A DNA stretch of 64,000 bases, taken from positions 78,078,085 to 78,142,084 of the forward strand of contig CM051458.1 in the NCBI GenBank assembly GCA_028274465.1, in the 5' to 3' direction. The stretch's first letter is position 1, and the number at the start of each line of letters is the position of its first letter. Positions 38,574-49,272 of this stretch are shown here, one piece after another. A program made the position numbers and the translations under genes. This stretch comes from Plantago ovata (Eukaryota > Streptophyta > Magnoliopsida > Lamiales > Plantaginaceae). The notes below the pieces were generated by a model that was not told the origin of the DNA, did no database searches, and saw only the letters and a list, made by a program, of their open reading frames with translations.

Positions 38574-38880
38574 TGAGGAACTTAGGGTTTCGTCAGGTGG
38601 TCCTGTTGTGGCGGCGAGGGTGGGGATCGTAAGGGGGATCGCCGCCGATTTCGCCGAGGCGGACACTGGGGCGGTGCTGGCGTTTGGGGGGTCGAGATGG
38701 GGCGGGTCGGAAGGAGGGAGGGAGGCGGGGAGAGGGGGTGGGAGGGTGGAGAGTAAGGAGGTGTCAGGTGTGTATTTGTGTGTGAGAGAGAAGAGAAATG
38801 TTTGACAGGAGAGAGTGTGGGAGTCAAAGAGATGATGATGATAAGAGGAACAATTTTGGGGAAATTATACACTGGAGTTG
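38574..38880. other. GC-rich segment of probable host origin, unidentified
   Basis: Directly follows the L4 fragment inside the Pack-MULE. It is G-rich on the plus strand, then (read on the minus strand) has a CTCTCTCACACACAAATACAC-type pyrimidine leader, like a plant 5' UTR and first exon. No protein family was recognised in either direction. It may be a second captured fragment. Confidence 0.4.
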
Positions 38881-38984
38881 GATGCAGGGGTTTCTTGTGA
38901 ATGTGATGAACCGGATCTTTTCTTCTTGGTTTGGGCCTTCTTTTTCTTCTTGGTTTGGGCCTTCTTTTTCTTGAAATGATACTT

Positions 38985-40030
38985 TCATTTCACCTAGTTT
39001 CGGTCCATGATCGTTTGTTCTATGCTAGTTTCGGTGCTTGAAACTTTGATTTCGACTAGTTTCGGTCCATGATCATTTGTTCTATGCTAGTTTCGGTGGT
39101 TGATCATTTGATTTCGCCTAGTTTCATTCCATTTCTGCTAGTTTCATTTCATTTCTTGCTAGTTTCATTCCATTTTCTGCTAGTTTCAGCAACAAAATGC
39201 TAGTTTCAGCAACATAAATGTTAGTTTCATTAGTTTCGGCAACGCAAATGCTAGTTTCAGCATCACAAGTGCTAGTTTCATATTAGTTTCAACACATAAA
39301 ATCTAGTTTCATAAACTAGTTTCAGACAAAAAGCTAGTTTCATAAACTAGCTTGAAACTTTGATTTCGACTAGTTTCGGTCCATGATCATTTGTTCTATG
39401 CTAGTTTCGGTGGTTGATCATTTGATTTCGCCTAGTTTCATTCCATTTCTGCTAGTTTCATTTCATTTCTTGCTAGTTTCATTCCATTTTCTGCTAGTTT
39501 CAGTGCTAGTTTCAGCAACAAAATGCTAGTTTCAGCAACATAAATGTTAGTTTCATTAGTTTCGGCAACGCAAATGCTAGTTTCAGCATCACAAGTGCTA
39601 GTTTCATCAACACAAAATGCTAGTTTCATTAGTGTTAGCATCACGTGTGCTAGTTTCAGCAACACAAATGCTAGTTTCATATTAGTTTCAACACAAATGC
39701 TAGTTTCATATTAGTTTCATATTAGTTTCATTCCATTTCTGCTAGTTTCATTTCATTTCTTGCTAGTTTCATTCCATTTTCTGCTAGTTTCAGTGCTAGT
39801 TTCAGCAACAAAATGCTAGTTTCAGCAACATAAATGTTAGTTTCATTAGTTTCGGCAACGCAAATGCTAGTTTCAGCATCACAAGTGCTAGTTTCATTAG
39901 TGTTAGCATCACGTGTGCTAGTTTCGGCAAACACGAATGCTAGTTTCATTAGTTTCAGCATCACAAGTGACACACAAAAAGTTAGTTCATTCGGCAACAC
40001 AAATGCTAGTTTCAACGGCAAAATACTAGT
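38985..40030. repeat. CTAGTTTC minisatellite with higher-order structure
   Basis: Dozens of variants of a short motif built on (G)CTAGTTTCA(T/G) with 12-25 base spacing. Larger blocks recur: the stretch starting GACTAGTTTCGGTCCATGAT appears near 39,054 and 39,369, and the block from TTCATTCCATTTCTGC to GCATCACAAGTGC occurs three times (near 39,125, 39,437 and 39,728). The long minus-strand open frames here are by-products of the repeat. Confidence 0.95.
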
Positions 40031-40043
40031 TTCATTAGATTCT

Positions 40044-40280
40044 AGGGCACCAAAAAATAGAATGACCTTTTTTGTAAGACTACTTGTATTTTAGGGCACC
40101 ATAAAAATAGAATGGCCTTTTTTGTAAGACTACTTGTATTTTAGGGCACCATAAAAATAGAATGGCCTTTTTTGTAAGACTACTTGTATTTTAGGGCACC
40201 ATAAAAATAGAATGGCCTTTTTTGTAAGACTACTTGTATTTTAGGGCACCATAAAAAATAGAATGGCCTTTTTTGTAAGA
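40044..40280. repeat. Five tandem copies of a 50-bp unit
   Basis: Units begin AGGGCACC at 40,044, 40,093, 40,143, 40,193 and 40,243 and contain AATGGCCTTTTTTGTAAGAC. They are nearly identical. They sit next to the right end of the Pack-MULE-like element, where subterminal repeats are common. Confidence 0.97.
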
Positions 40281-40520
40281 TGTTTTTTAAAGTGGTTGTT
40301 TTAGTAATTAGGTGCTCTAGAGTGGTTCTTTTATGTAATTTTCTGTTTCTTTTTTGGACCCTTCTTTGCTTTTTTGGGGTCTTTTCTTTTTTCTTTTTTC
40401 TTTCCAGTTTCTTTTTTTCTTTTTTTTTTTCTGGAATTTTTTCTTTCTTCTTTTTTTTCGATTTTTTTTTAGCCAGCAGTAGCATAAAAAAGAGAGAAAA
40501 TGACTCACACGACTTCCACA

Positions 40521-40656
40521 AACCTATTCGAAAGAATAGGTTGGAGTATAAAATTTACGGAAAAGAAAAAATAAACTCACGATACGGAAACCCTAAACGA
40601 AAAACAAGTTTAATGATGGTGTAACCCCTCCCCAAACCTATTCAGAAGAATAGGTT
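40521..40656 (-). other. Pair of conserved 9-bp hairpins (Athila-type, first copy)
   Basis: AACCTATTC pairs with GAATAGGTT at 40,521-40,542 (loop GAAA on the plus strand) and again at 40,635-40,656 (loop AGAA). The same two hairpins occur in the second copy at 60,552-60,573 and 60,667-60,688 with loops GAAA and GGAA. Stems are identical in all four and loops vary. Confidence 0.85.
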
Positions 40657-41309
40657 ATAAACAAAGGATCACACAACCTCACACTACCTCCTTCCTAGGC
40701 ATTTAGCAATCTCAAAGCATGGTGAAGACTTGTTGCCTCTTAGGTACATAATTACTCGGGAAAACAACCATAAGACCCTAACATGCATCATCCTATTATA
40801 AAGGCCTTCGTGAACCGCAGTAGAGAAAACACCACTATGTGATGTCGAGACTACCAAGATTAACTAAGTGCAATACATAAATGTGACAAGCCAAGCGAGA
40901 AAAACCTCAAACAAATTCATAGAGATGAAGCATACGATTAATGGCATAGTTAATTGATCTACCCAATAAAAAAGTTCAAAAAATTCGACAATAAACTCCA
41001 TATAAAACATGCAAGACTATCCTAGGATGAATGTAGTGAATGCAACCTAAAAAATCTAAGAAAGCAGTAAACGTGCAAATGCAAATGCAGACGGATAAAA
41101 CATGCGAGGTACTATACTCAGCCTACCAATGTCAAGCTCCAAACTAACAATACTAGATCACTTAAATCCCATCCCCCCTCATGAAATTAACGCTAGTCCC
41201 TAGAAGTAAGAAAATGAGGAAATAAGATGTGATACTAGATGTTACCCCATGGTTTGGCCTGGTCGGCTGAGTATGCTGTTTGTGAGTTATTGGGACTGCT
41301 CTGGGAGCT

Positions 41310-42136
41310 TTATAGGGTGTCATCAGGTCTTCTGGTAGCCGTGGTAGTTTCAATTATAGGCCGGATCGGAACAACTCCTCCATTAGTATCATCATTGCCC
41401 CTATTGTCTTCATTGTCACTACTGTCACGCACATCCTCACTAGTAGAGTTGCAGTGTCGAAGAGAATCTTCAAGATTGGCCGCCTCTGTTATGGAATCTT
41501 CCACCCGGTATCTCTCCAATAGGTTGTGAACTGTTGAAGGGGAAAGGGAAGTGGTATCAGAGCCTCCCTCTCCAATGTTTTACACCCCGTGGAGGTTACA
41601 GCGAGCTGCTCGGGTATTCATAGGTTGTCTTCCATTTTTCTATGTCGACCACATTCTCTACAGTTGATGCTCCCGATGTCTATATGATGCTCCCTTTAGA
41701 GGCAGGCAAGGGGCACCCCAACGAGGGGCTGGACACCCATGTCATTATGTTTTGGAACCAAGCTAGCGCTTCGGAACCTTCTAGCAACTGCGAACTCAAG
41801 ATTGAATCCGTCGCGGCGAGAATGTCCCGGTGCCTTCCAGTTCACATGAACTTTGCAGTCCTTGTGATGGATTGCTGACGTAATAATGGTTTCTGTCCCT
41901 TCGGTGGTGCATGAATAGGCATAGGAGTCCTTACTCCAGGTGTACTCTAGCTCCTCCTCTTGGATAATCCACGGCGTTGTTGCAAGACCCCCTGGCTCGA
42001 ACGCACATCTAACGAGGTCACTCTTCTTGACATGGTTGTAATCGACCCCCCTCCAATACTTCATAGTAATCATACAGGAATGCTCCTTTCCCTTGACATG
42101 GTTCCTACAAACAATAGTTAGTACCTCGTATGACAC
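41310..42136 (-). other. Two unidentified sense-strand open frames between protease and 3' LTR
   Basis: Frames at 41,696-42,136 (containing ELEYTWSKDSYAYSCTTEG) and 41,310-41,519 (containing NSTSEDVRDSSDNE) are both preserved, with many amino-acid differences, at 61,711-62,118 and 61,323-61,532 in the related element. Their place, downstream of protease and upstream of the 3' LTR, is where Athila elements carry an env-like or other extra gene. I find no signal peptide or membrane span, so no function is assigned. Treated as part of a fossil element. Confidence 0.5.
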
Positions 42137-42859
42137 AAAACTGACTCATGCATATGCTAGTGTAAGAATGAAACACACAAGTGATAAAATCAACAAACGA
42201 GCTCCCCAAACCTTTTATGTCTAGCCTAGCTTCTTATCATGCAACATACCAATGTAACTACTACATGCAATACATCACATTATTCTCTTGCTAGACAACC
42301 AATAACCTAGATAACAAGGCTCAATTCATACCATAGTAGCGAAAAATTCTAGCATCATAAATCCTCATACTCAACATTTAAGCATTCTATCATCAAATCC
42401 ACCATCATCACACCAATAAACACAATCATATGCAAGAAATCAAAGATAAAGACATATTGCATAACAAGATATATCATCTAGTAGCAAAATTCCCAAATCA
42501 ACAATCCAAGCATAATTGAGCATGCAATTGACAGTAAATAATGCTTCTAATCATACAAACAACCTACCCATGCATCATATAAGCATAATTGAAGCTCAAA
42601 TTAGAAAACCCCCAAATTTGAAAATTAGGGTTCATAAGAAGATACCTCAGATCTGAAAAACTAATGCACTAGGACGAAATCTGTTCGGATGAAAAGATAG
42701 ATCACGTAATAGGATTCGATTGAAGCTAAAGAACACTAAATTTGGTGAAGAAATGAGAAGTTATGATGTTTTGAAGTAATTTTCACAAGTTTCGAATTTT
42801 GGGGAGGAAGAATGGTGAAAATATGAAGAAATGAGGAGAGAAGGGGGAGACCCGCGTTT

Positions 42860-42945
42860 TTGATATTCTGGGACCGTGGGGCGAGTCGCCCCACGCGGGG
42901 CGATTCGCCCCCCGCTCCCCGATGTGGGGAGACGGTCCTTTCGTC
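42860..42945. repeat. GC-rich palindrome cluster (internal region)
   Basis: GTGGGGCGAGTCGCCCCAC, then GGGGCGATTCGCCCC, then CTCCCC...GGGGAG, in otherwise AT-rich DNA. The same kind of cluster is found in the LTRs of this element and its relatives. Confidence 0.8.
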
Positions 42946-43184
42946 AGAAAACGCGGTTTTTAATCCCAAAACCAATTTTCTCATAAAACCACTCGAAAAA
43001 TCTCACTCAAACATAAGCATATACGACACAGACATGAACAAATTCACATATGAAAGGCAAATTGTTCAAGAATGAATGCATGCAATAAAGCGGTAAAGAA
43101 AGCGATAAAAAAAGCGATAAAAACCCGGGTTGCCTCCCAGATAGCGCCATTGTTTAAAGTCTTTGACTCGACTCCTGTCTGTGC

Positions 43185-43924
43185 CTAGCTCTTCTTTTTG
43201 CGGGTACTAGACTTCCCCTTCATTGATCTCCTCTTCATGCCACGAACCTGTGAATAAGAAAGAACATAGGCTGCAAGACCACAATAGTGAGTAGTGTAAG
43301 AATTATCAGACGGATCAGATATGGCTTGCAACACGTGTTGCTTGCCATCCACTTCAATGGTGCAAGTTCTTTGGTAGATATCCATCACGGAGCGTAGCTT
43401 AGTCAAGAACGTTCGCCCAAGAGAATGACATCCCCCGTTCCAGGTGCAGACGCTGGCATAACTACAAAATTGGTGTATACAGAAGCTTCACCAATCTTGA
43501 CCAGCACATCTTTCACAACGCCTTCGGGTCTCATAAATGATCCATCCGCCAGTTGCACAATAGCCCTATGCTCAGATAGTTTTCCAAGGCTACTCTTTTC
43601 AAACACATTCAAAGGGAGTATGTTAGAGTAGGATCCCGTGTCTAGTGTGGCACGGATATCTTCAAGCTCACCAATCCCGACCTTAACATCGAAACTTTTA
43701 GGGAGTGGCTCGGGATCCTCTTGCTCCTCATCACTTCTGTCAGAACCAAGGTCCTTCTCTTCTTCCTTAGCCTGTAGAAGTTCTTCCTTCTTGCAACACT
43801 CGCACTTAGCAACCTTCTTGATGGTGATTTCGTCAGGTAGATCACCAGCCAATGTAATGGAATTTGACTTTTCAGTGTTGCTAGGCAGTTTGCCTTGTTC
43901 CCTACTTGCTCCTCGGTCGATCAA
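43185..43924 (-). pseudogene. Athila-type protease region (fossil)
   Basis: It contains the aspartic protease core LDTGSYSNILPLNVFEKS (near 43,600-43,650), preceded by a Cys pair (CECCKKEE) and an acidic stretch. The following block VQLADGSFMRPEGVVKDVLVKIG is characteristic of Athila-group proteases. No reverse transcriptase follows. The region is interrupted at least once. A nearly parallel copy is at 63,197-63,991. Confidence 0.8.
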
Positions 43925-44433
43925 CTCTTACATCTTTTGATGGGCAAGCCTAGTGCTCTCCTCCAACCTATCAAGTCTCTCTCTAGTCTTCTCAGAATCT
44001 TCTTCATAACGTTTGAGAAAACTTTGTGTGTGATCAACCATCTTTTGCAAGTTCTCCATTAGTTTAGCCGACTTCGACTTTGGTGGCTCTTTCGGAGTGG
44101 GGTTTTCGCAGTGATCATTACCATAGCTAAGCCTACTACGATCTTGGTTAGGGCCATAAGTTTGGCTAGCCGGTGCATATCCTTGATTGTTTCGGAATCC
44201 TCTTCTCCAAATCCACCTCGAGGATTCCTACCGTGTTGTCCGTAACTAGCTTCTTGAGTACCAAACTCCGTAGCTTCTTGAGTAACTAGCTTCCTCTTCG
44301 CCTCCTCGAGCCCAGTTGCCATCATCATACGCAAGCTCCGATCTACACATATGAGCCCCATGCCCATAGTTCTTGCATATTCGGCATACTTCGTTCGAAA
44401 CAGTTGTTCCAGTGGCGCTCTTGAGGACTTGCT

Positions 44434-45342
44434 TCAATTCGTTGGTAAAGTACTCGAATTGATCCCATTCCCCCTATACATAGGGGCTTCTCGAGTCGGT
44501 GGATCTTCAGGTCCACGTCTCCTAACCATTGCTCTTGGGTCCTTGAATTGCGAACCCTTAGCAAGCCTTTCGAAAACTGCCCAGACGGCTTCTGCGGTTT
44601 CCTCCAAAATATTGCCTCGGCATTGGAAATCCACCACTTGTTGGTTCTCGAAGGTTAGTACATTGTAGAAGTGTTGGACTAGGTCAGAAATCTCAAAACC
44701 ATGTTGAGGGCACTTGTTCGTGAGATCTTGGAATCTCTCAAACGCGGTGTAGATGGTCTCATTATAGTCCTGCTTGAATCCAGTGATTTGCGCCTTTAGC
44801 GCGGTAGTCAAGGTGTGAGGGAAGTATTTCTCCATGAAAGCTGAAAAAACCTTCTCCCAAGTGTCAAGCGAGCCTGCTGATAGAGAGCTCAACCATGACT
44901 TGGCTCTGTCGCCAAGTCCCATAGCAAAAACCTTCATCCTCAACTCATCCGTTGTTATTTCAGCTCCGGGCCGTGGGAGTTGGTTGACGAAATCATCGAT
45001 ATCGTGCAAGTACCCCATCACATCTTCCCTTAATAAGCCATAGAACCTCGAAAATTGTTGGAATGCGTGGTTCTTGATTTCCAGATCTCGAGTTGCAGAC
45101 GAAAGAACAATCGCCGGTCCCCTCATACGATCCTTGGTGGGCTGAACCCATGCTTTCAGTGGTCTAGCTTCTGCCATTCCGTCGATTTCCTTGAAAAGAC
45201 TGTGTAGAGATTCAGAGAAATCGGTATCCTCTATTTCCTCTAGTGCACGCCTTTGAAGTAGTCGCCTTCTTTGGTGGTAGACTCTGTCGATCTCAGCAAT
45301 TGAATCAGCAAGCGGTGTTCCCCTAGATCGTGTATGTGGCAT
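44434..45342 (-). pseudogene. Athila-type gag (fossil)
   Basis: It starts MPHTRSRGTPLADSIAEIDR and contains the retrotransposon gag capsid fold pattern: RMKVFAMGLGDRAKSWLSSL, then WEKVFSAFMEKYFP, then YETIYTAFERFQDL-like and CPQHGFEISDLVQHFYN blocks. Zinc-knuckle-like Cys motifs (CRICKNYGHGAHMC) occur just downstream in another frame. The product would be the particle protein. Long open frame, but the gag-protease unit as a whole is broken. Confidence 0.85.
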
Positions 45343-45467
45343 ACACTATCTGTAACAGACTAGGAAAGCAGTATCAGTGAGAGATTAAAAAGGAAAACTA
45401 AAACTACTAGAATTAGGAATTGAATGCTTAAAATATAAACAAATTAAACAGAAAAAAGGAGCATCGT

Positions 45468-45485
45468 TCCCCGGCAACGGCGCCA
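45468..45485 (-). other. Primer-binding site, tRNA-Asp
   Basis: On the plus strand TCCCCGGCAACGGCGCCA, identical to the 3' end of plant tRNA-Asp with CCA. It lies three bases inside the 5' LTR. This primer is typical of Athila. Confidence 0.92.
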
Positions 45486-45488
45486 ATT

Positions 45489-46789
45489 TGATGAACGCGC
45501 TGGTGTCGTGTTCCAATGCGAACTAATCAAATAAATTTGTTATTTATCCAAAGGCAATTCACAACTACAACGAAAACCGTAGTGTAGCAGTAGAATGACC
45601 TCGGGTGTCGTTCTCTAAAGAACTATAACTAGCTTTATCTATTTAACTAAAGAATATAAAAAACAGAAGACGGTAAAGCAAAGGTTTTTCTAACAGATAA
45701 TGGAGATTGGTGATAGTATGATCCTTCAAAGCATAACGGGTCAATAATCATGCGTAAATTCCTCGGTCTTGCATGGAGATCTTTGATCAATCAATTGTCC
45801 TGTTGTAATTATTAAACACTACGAAGATAAAGACACTGACAAGTCAAGCACTATTGTCCAATTGTGTTCCGTAATTATTCAACACTACGAAGATATAGAT
45901 ACGCATAGGTCGACGAGGGTCCAATTGTGCATAATAATTAATCAACATACGAGGATTTAGGTTGAGCCTGATCAACGAAATAAAGCAATAACACGGAGTA
46001 TAATGCGCGATATAGCCATTAGCATGATTATCTACCCTTCGCTAAGAATTCACATACTACCACCAACGATAAGTTTAGCTACTCATAGTTGTCATGTAAT
46101 CAACAGAAATCATAGAAGAAAACATGTTGAAAGATATATAAAAATAAGTAGAATAAACCGTAAGATACAATGTTACCGAAGGTTGCCAGTCTCCGAAGAA
46201 TCGCGATCTTACAAGCTCCAAATTGCTATGAAAAAGTGTCTCCTAAGCTACGAACCCCCAGAACAGGCTCTGGGAAGTTCCTACCTAAAACTACAGAGAA
46301 AGGTGAGAGAATAGGTCTGGAAAAGTATGAATTTCGGAGAAAAACTGAGCAACTATATATAGGCTTCGAAATAGTGTGGGGCGAAGGGCCCCACACACCG
46401 GGCGATTCGCCCCACGTCCCGGGCTGTTCACCCGGGAGTAAATTTCGCGGAATTCCTCGTTTTCGACGCGTTTTTGGATTTCTTCCCCTTTTCGGACTCG
46501 GTTTCTGACTTCTAGTGGCCTTCTAACCTCCAGATTCGACCCCTAGACTCCAATCCTATCCGGAAACCTTCAAATACTCCAAATAGGCTTCTGGAACACC
46601 AATTCCTTGTCAACTTCAATACAATTGCCCGGAAATCCTCGTTTTTCAACCAAAACCTGTAAAATAAAATCTAAAGGGAAACGTGACACTATTCTAATAA
46701 AATGCACTAAAATATAGCTAAATTATCATAGAGGATAGCTAAAATAGGTGAAAAAGACTCAAATGAAAGTGTAAAATACACATTCATCA
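45489..46789 (-). repeat. 5' LTR of the 10.5 kb Athila-type element
   Basis: 1,301 bp, partner of 36,311-37,638 with the same ends. It is followed by TCTAC. The GC-rich palindrome block (46,375-46,440) is about 25 bases shorter than in the partner. Confidence 0.93.
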
Positions 46790-47076
46790 TCTACCCCCGT
46801 AAAGCCTGAACGTCCTTGTCGAGCGCCTTAAGTAGTGGGGGTGACAAACTGACAATAACCTTACCAACCGTCCACCCGGTGCGGGCTTTGGGTTGATCAA
46901 GGCTCTGATACCATTTGTAACAACCCGACCAATCCGGACGGCGTAGTTACTATTAGACAGACCCACACACGTCCCAACAGTATGATATTGTCCGCTTTGG
47001 GCTTGAGCCCGCACGGATTTTCTTTGGAATCACCCAAAAGGCCTCATAACATGTGAGAGTGGTGGTCTAACATATA
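46790..47076 (-). mobile_element. TRIM element, right part: internal region and partial LTR
   Basis: Continues the TRIM split by the Athila-type element. The internal region is about 125 bp and ends in the initiator tRNA-Met primer-binding site (46,901-46,913, TGGTATCAGAGCC on the minus strand). The LTR starts TGTAACAACCC at 46,916. The LTR is cut at 47,076 by the next insertion; its remainder should lie beyond the window. Confidence 0.8.
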
Positions 47077-47879
47077 TGTTGAAGGATAATTCGTAATTCT
47101 TCTTAAGTTTGTAATGGATCGTCACAAGAAACTATTTAGGTCTTCTTCATGTAGTCTTCCTCTGAAGAGAATAGGAATTCTTCATGTAGCTTCCTCGTAC
47201 CTGAAAGAGAATGGAGGGGGATTAGTACCTCGTGCCCGGTCTGCCGAGGATCAGACCGGAGGGACGACTTTATGTGTAGGGAGTTGAAGAGATTCCCTAG
47301 TAAGAGTAGTAAATGTGGTAGGTGAGAGCTATGATTGCTTACCCAGCGGATAATGAATGAGTCCCCTTATATACTTGTAGTATTTTATTGTCACTTTATG
47401 TAGGATCGTGACAAGTGTCCGACTGATATTGAAGCCTCCTTTGGCCCAAGCTCATTAAGGAGGTCCATGGACTTTGACCCAAACATCTTGACTAGGGTTT
47501 GGAGGGCATTATTGACTTTTTGGGTCCCATGGAGTATTCTGGAAGACGGGTCCCATAGGGAGCGACCATGGCTGGTCGGCCTTGGTCCTTGTGCCTTCCT
47601 CTTATATCCATGGTCCGAGTAGTGCTCTGCCTAGTCTCTTTTGGAGGGTGTCACCTTGACGTAAGGTCCTCTTCGAGCCCCATAGCTGCCTTGTCCTTGT
47701 AGTGAGCTTATCTTGAGGGTTGGCCTCACAGTGATGGTCGACCATATGTTGGTCGAGCCACACTTAAGTGACATACTTGGGTGTGGTGGCACCCCTTGAG
47801 GGACGGCCCTTGATGCTTCGTCGCGCTCTTAGACCGCTCCAGTTCGTACATGCGGAATGGACATATTTTAACACCAACA
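47077..47879 (-). repeat. 3' LTR of the second Tat element
   Basis: 803 bp, starts TGTTGAAGG and ends CACCAACA. It is preceded by ATATA (likely half of the target duplication) and followed by TATGTCCCCC, which on the minus strand is a purine tract of the polypurine-tract type. Confidence 0.8.
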
Positions 47880-48567
47880 TATGTCCCCCTAGTTTCCAAG
47901 TATCTTTGTAGAAGATAGTTGAGGAACTATGTTGAAGTAGAGGTCGAGCAGAGTCTCGACTAGTAGTGGGCAAAAAAAGATTTTTGTATTCGTGCCTTGG
48001 TAACTTTCCCTCCTCCTATCTCTCCCATCCCCCCTTTTTATAGGGTGCGAGTAGACGTTGCTCGGACCTTATAAAAGGGGTATATTTACTGGGTAGAGAT
48101 CGGATCCGGGAAAGTGTTCCTTGGTGGAAATAGGTTCTTTGATTTCTTGCCTCTTCGATATTCTCCTTGTGAATTGTCTCGACGAGACAATTGTAAGGTA
48201 ATGGAATGGAATGAATTCCTTTGGTTTTTTCTCTTGACAATTTCTCGAGAAGCTTCATGAGAAAGTGGCTCCTCGGTACCATACAAAAGCAATCCTTTGA
48301 CAAAAGCGATCCCTTGATTTTTTCTTCCCAGATGAACGGTCACTCGTCGCTCTTCATCCTAATCACGCGACATGGTCCTCGCTCCGCGGATTACCTTTGG
48401 TGGTTAGGTAATCCGCGTTCTTCCGAGAAAGTGTGTCGGTGCGAAAGCGTGGAGGGTAAATTGGTAAATTTGTTAGGCGGCTGTGATCTGGGCCGTTGAT
48501 AGTGGACATGTGTTCGGTCCGGATGGAGCAAGGGTAGGTGACGGTTCGTATTCCCGAGATACCGTTC

Positions 48568-48575
48568 TATAAATA
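48568..48575 (+). promoter_or_regulatory. TATA box on the antisense strand of the second Tat element
   Basis: TATAAATA followed by GGCC, about 700 bases upstream of the first ATG of the plus-strand coding part. A tandem-like AGAGCGAGGACCCTTTT block follows at 48,634 and again at 48,686. It could be a promoter dedicated to the antisense coding region. Confidence 0.45.
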
Positions 48576-49272
48576 GGCCAAGACCGATTCATTCCACACT
48601 TTTCGCAACTTAATCACTTAGAGCATAAAGAGAGAGCGAGGACCCTTTTAGGAGGATCGACAAGCAAACTCCTCGATACAAAAGCAGAGCGAGGACCCTT
48701 TTTCAGGCGAATTCCAGTGTAATTTCCGGCGGAGTTCGAATTTCCAGTGCAATTTCCGTCTCCAAACCTTCATTCCAACTTTACCAAGTAAGCCCTTGTC
48801 CTCCATACCTCGATTACATGCTTTAATCGCTTCTTTCTTTGCACTTCTTGCTTCCGTATCGCCTGAATATGCCCTTGATGGCCTGAATTCTTGGCCGACA
48901 ATTAGTGGACTTAAAAAATGACTTAAACGGACTGACCGGAATACATGCCCCCCTTTTATTTTTACCGTAATTCCCCCTTGCCTCCCTTGGATAAAATTGC
49001 AACTAGAAGTGTAACTGTAGGAGTGCCCCCCTTGTCAAACTTTGAGCGGTTGGTCGCTCTATGCTCCTCGATTTTGTATGCTCATAATATGCTTGTACCT
49101 GTGTCTCTTCGGTTTCCTTGCATGCTTATCGCCTTTGTAGAATAGCTTCTTGTTATGTTACGCTCATTTTTGAGATTTTTCTCCGTTCGGGAGGTCGAAC
49201 ATAATAAAATACATAAACGGACCTCTCGGACTATCACCAACCATCCTAACTCTTTCTGGACTACCTTTTAGG

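Larger units (their letters stand above)
38263..40345. mobile_element. Pack-MULE-like element, 2,083 bp, carrying host gene sequence
   Basis: It is flanked by the perfect nine-base repeat TTTCTTTTT (38,254-38,262 and 40,346-40,354). The ends are GGGAAAATTACGG and, in reverse complement, CAGAAAATTACAT, a short imperfect inverted repeat. The related element at 58,519 onward has the uninterrupted site near 60,373-60,390, so both borders are supported. The interior holds a fragment of a plastid ribosomal protein L4 gene, a GC-rich unidentified segment, a CTAGTTTC minisatellite and five copies of a 50-bp repeat. No transposase is present. A nine-base duplication indicates a Mutator-like element; the target is low-complexity, which slightly weakens that point. 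Confidence 0.78.
36311..46789 (-). mobile_element. Athila-type Ty3/gypsy element, non-autonomous, full length
   Basis: The LTRs at 36,311-37,638 and 45,489-46,789 share the ends TGATGAACGCG...CATTCATCA. The target duplication is ACTAC/TCTAC (one change), and the element sits in the internal part of a TRIM. In element order it shows a tRNA-Asp primer-binding site, gag (44,434-45,342), a protease region (about 43,185-43,924), two short unidentified open frames, a long non-coding stretch and a polypurine tract (GGTTTGGGGAGTT) beside the 3' LTR. I see no reverse transcriptase, RNase H or integrase, so it depends on another element. A Pack-MULE-like element lies inside. The LTRs are similar over most of their length, so the insertion is fairly recent. 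It is broken in a few places. Confidence 0.88.

Noticed and set aside
38497-38872. Open frames of about 100 codons on both strands over the L4 fragment and GC-rich segment
   Set aside because: They are in other frames than the recognisable L4 frame and reflect high GC content with few stops.
39438-40021. Minus-strand open frames of 80-97 codons with ETSICVAETNE-type repeats
   Set aside because: They are produced by the CTAGTTTC minisatellite lacking stops in one frame; no sign of a real protein.
38985-40280. Regularly spaced repeats resembling a CRISPR array
   Set aside because: Units are variable and directly tandem, and the 50-bp array has no unique spacers. The setting is a plant transposon.
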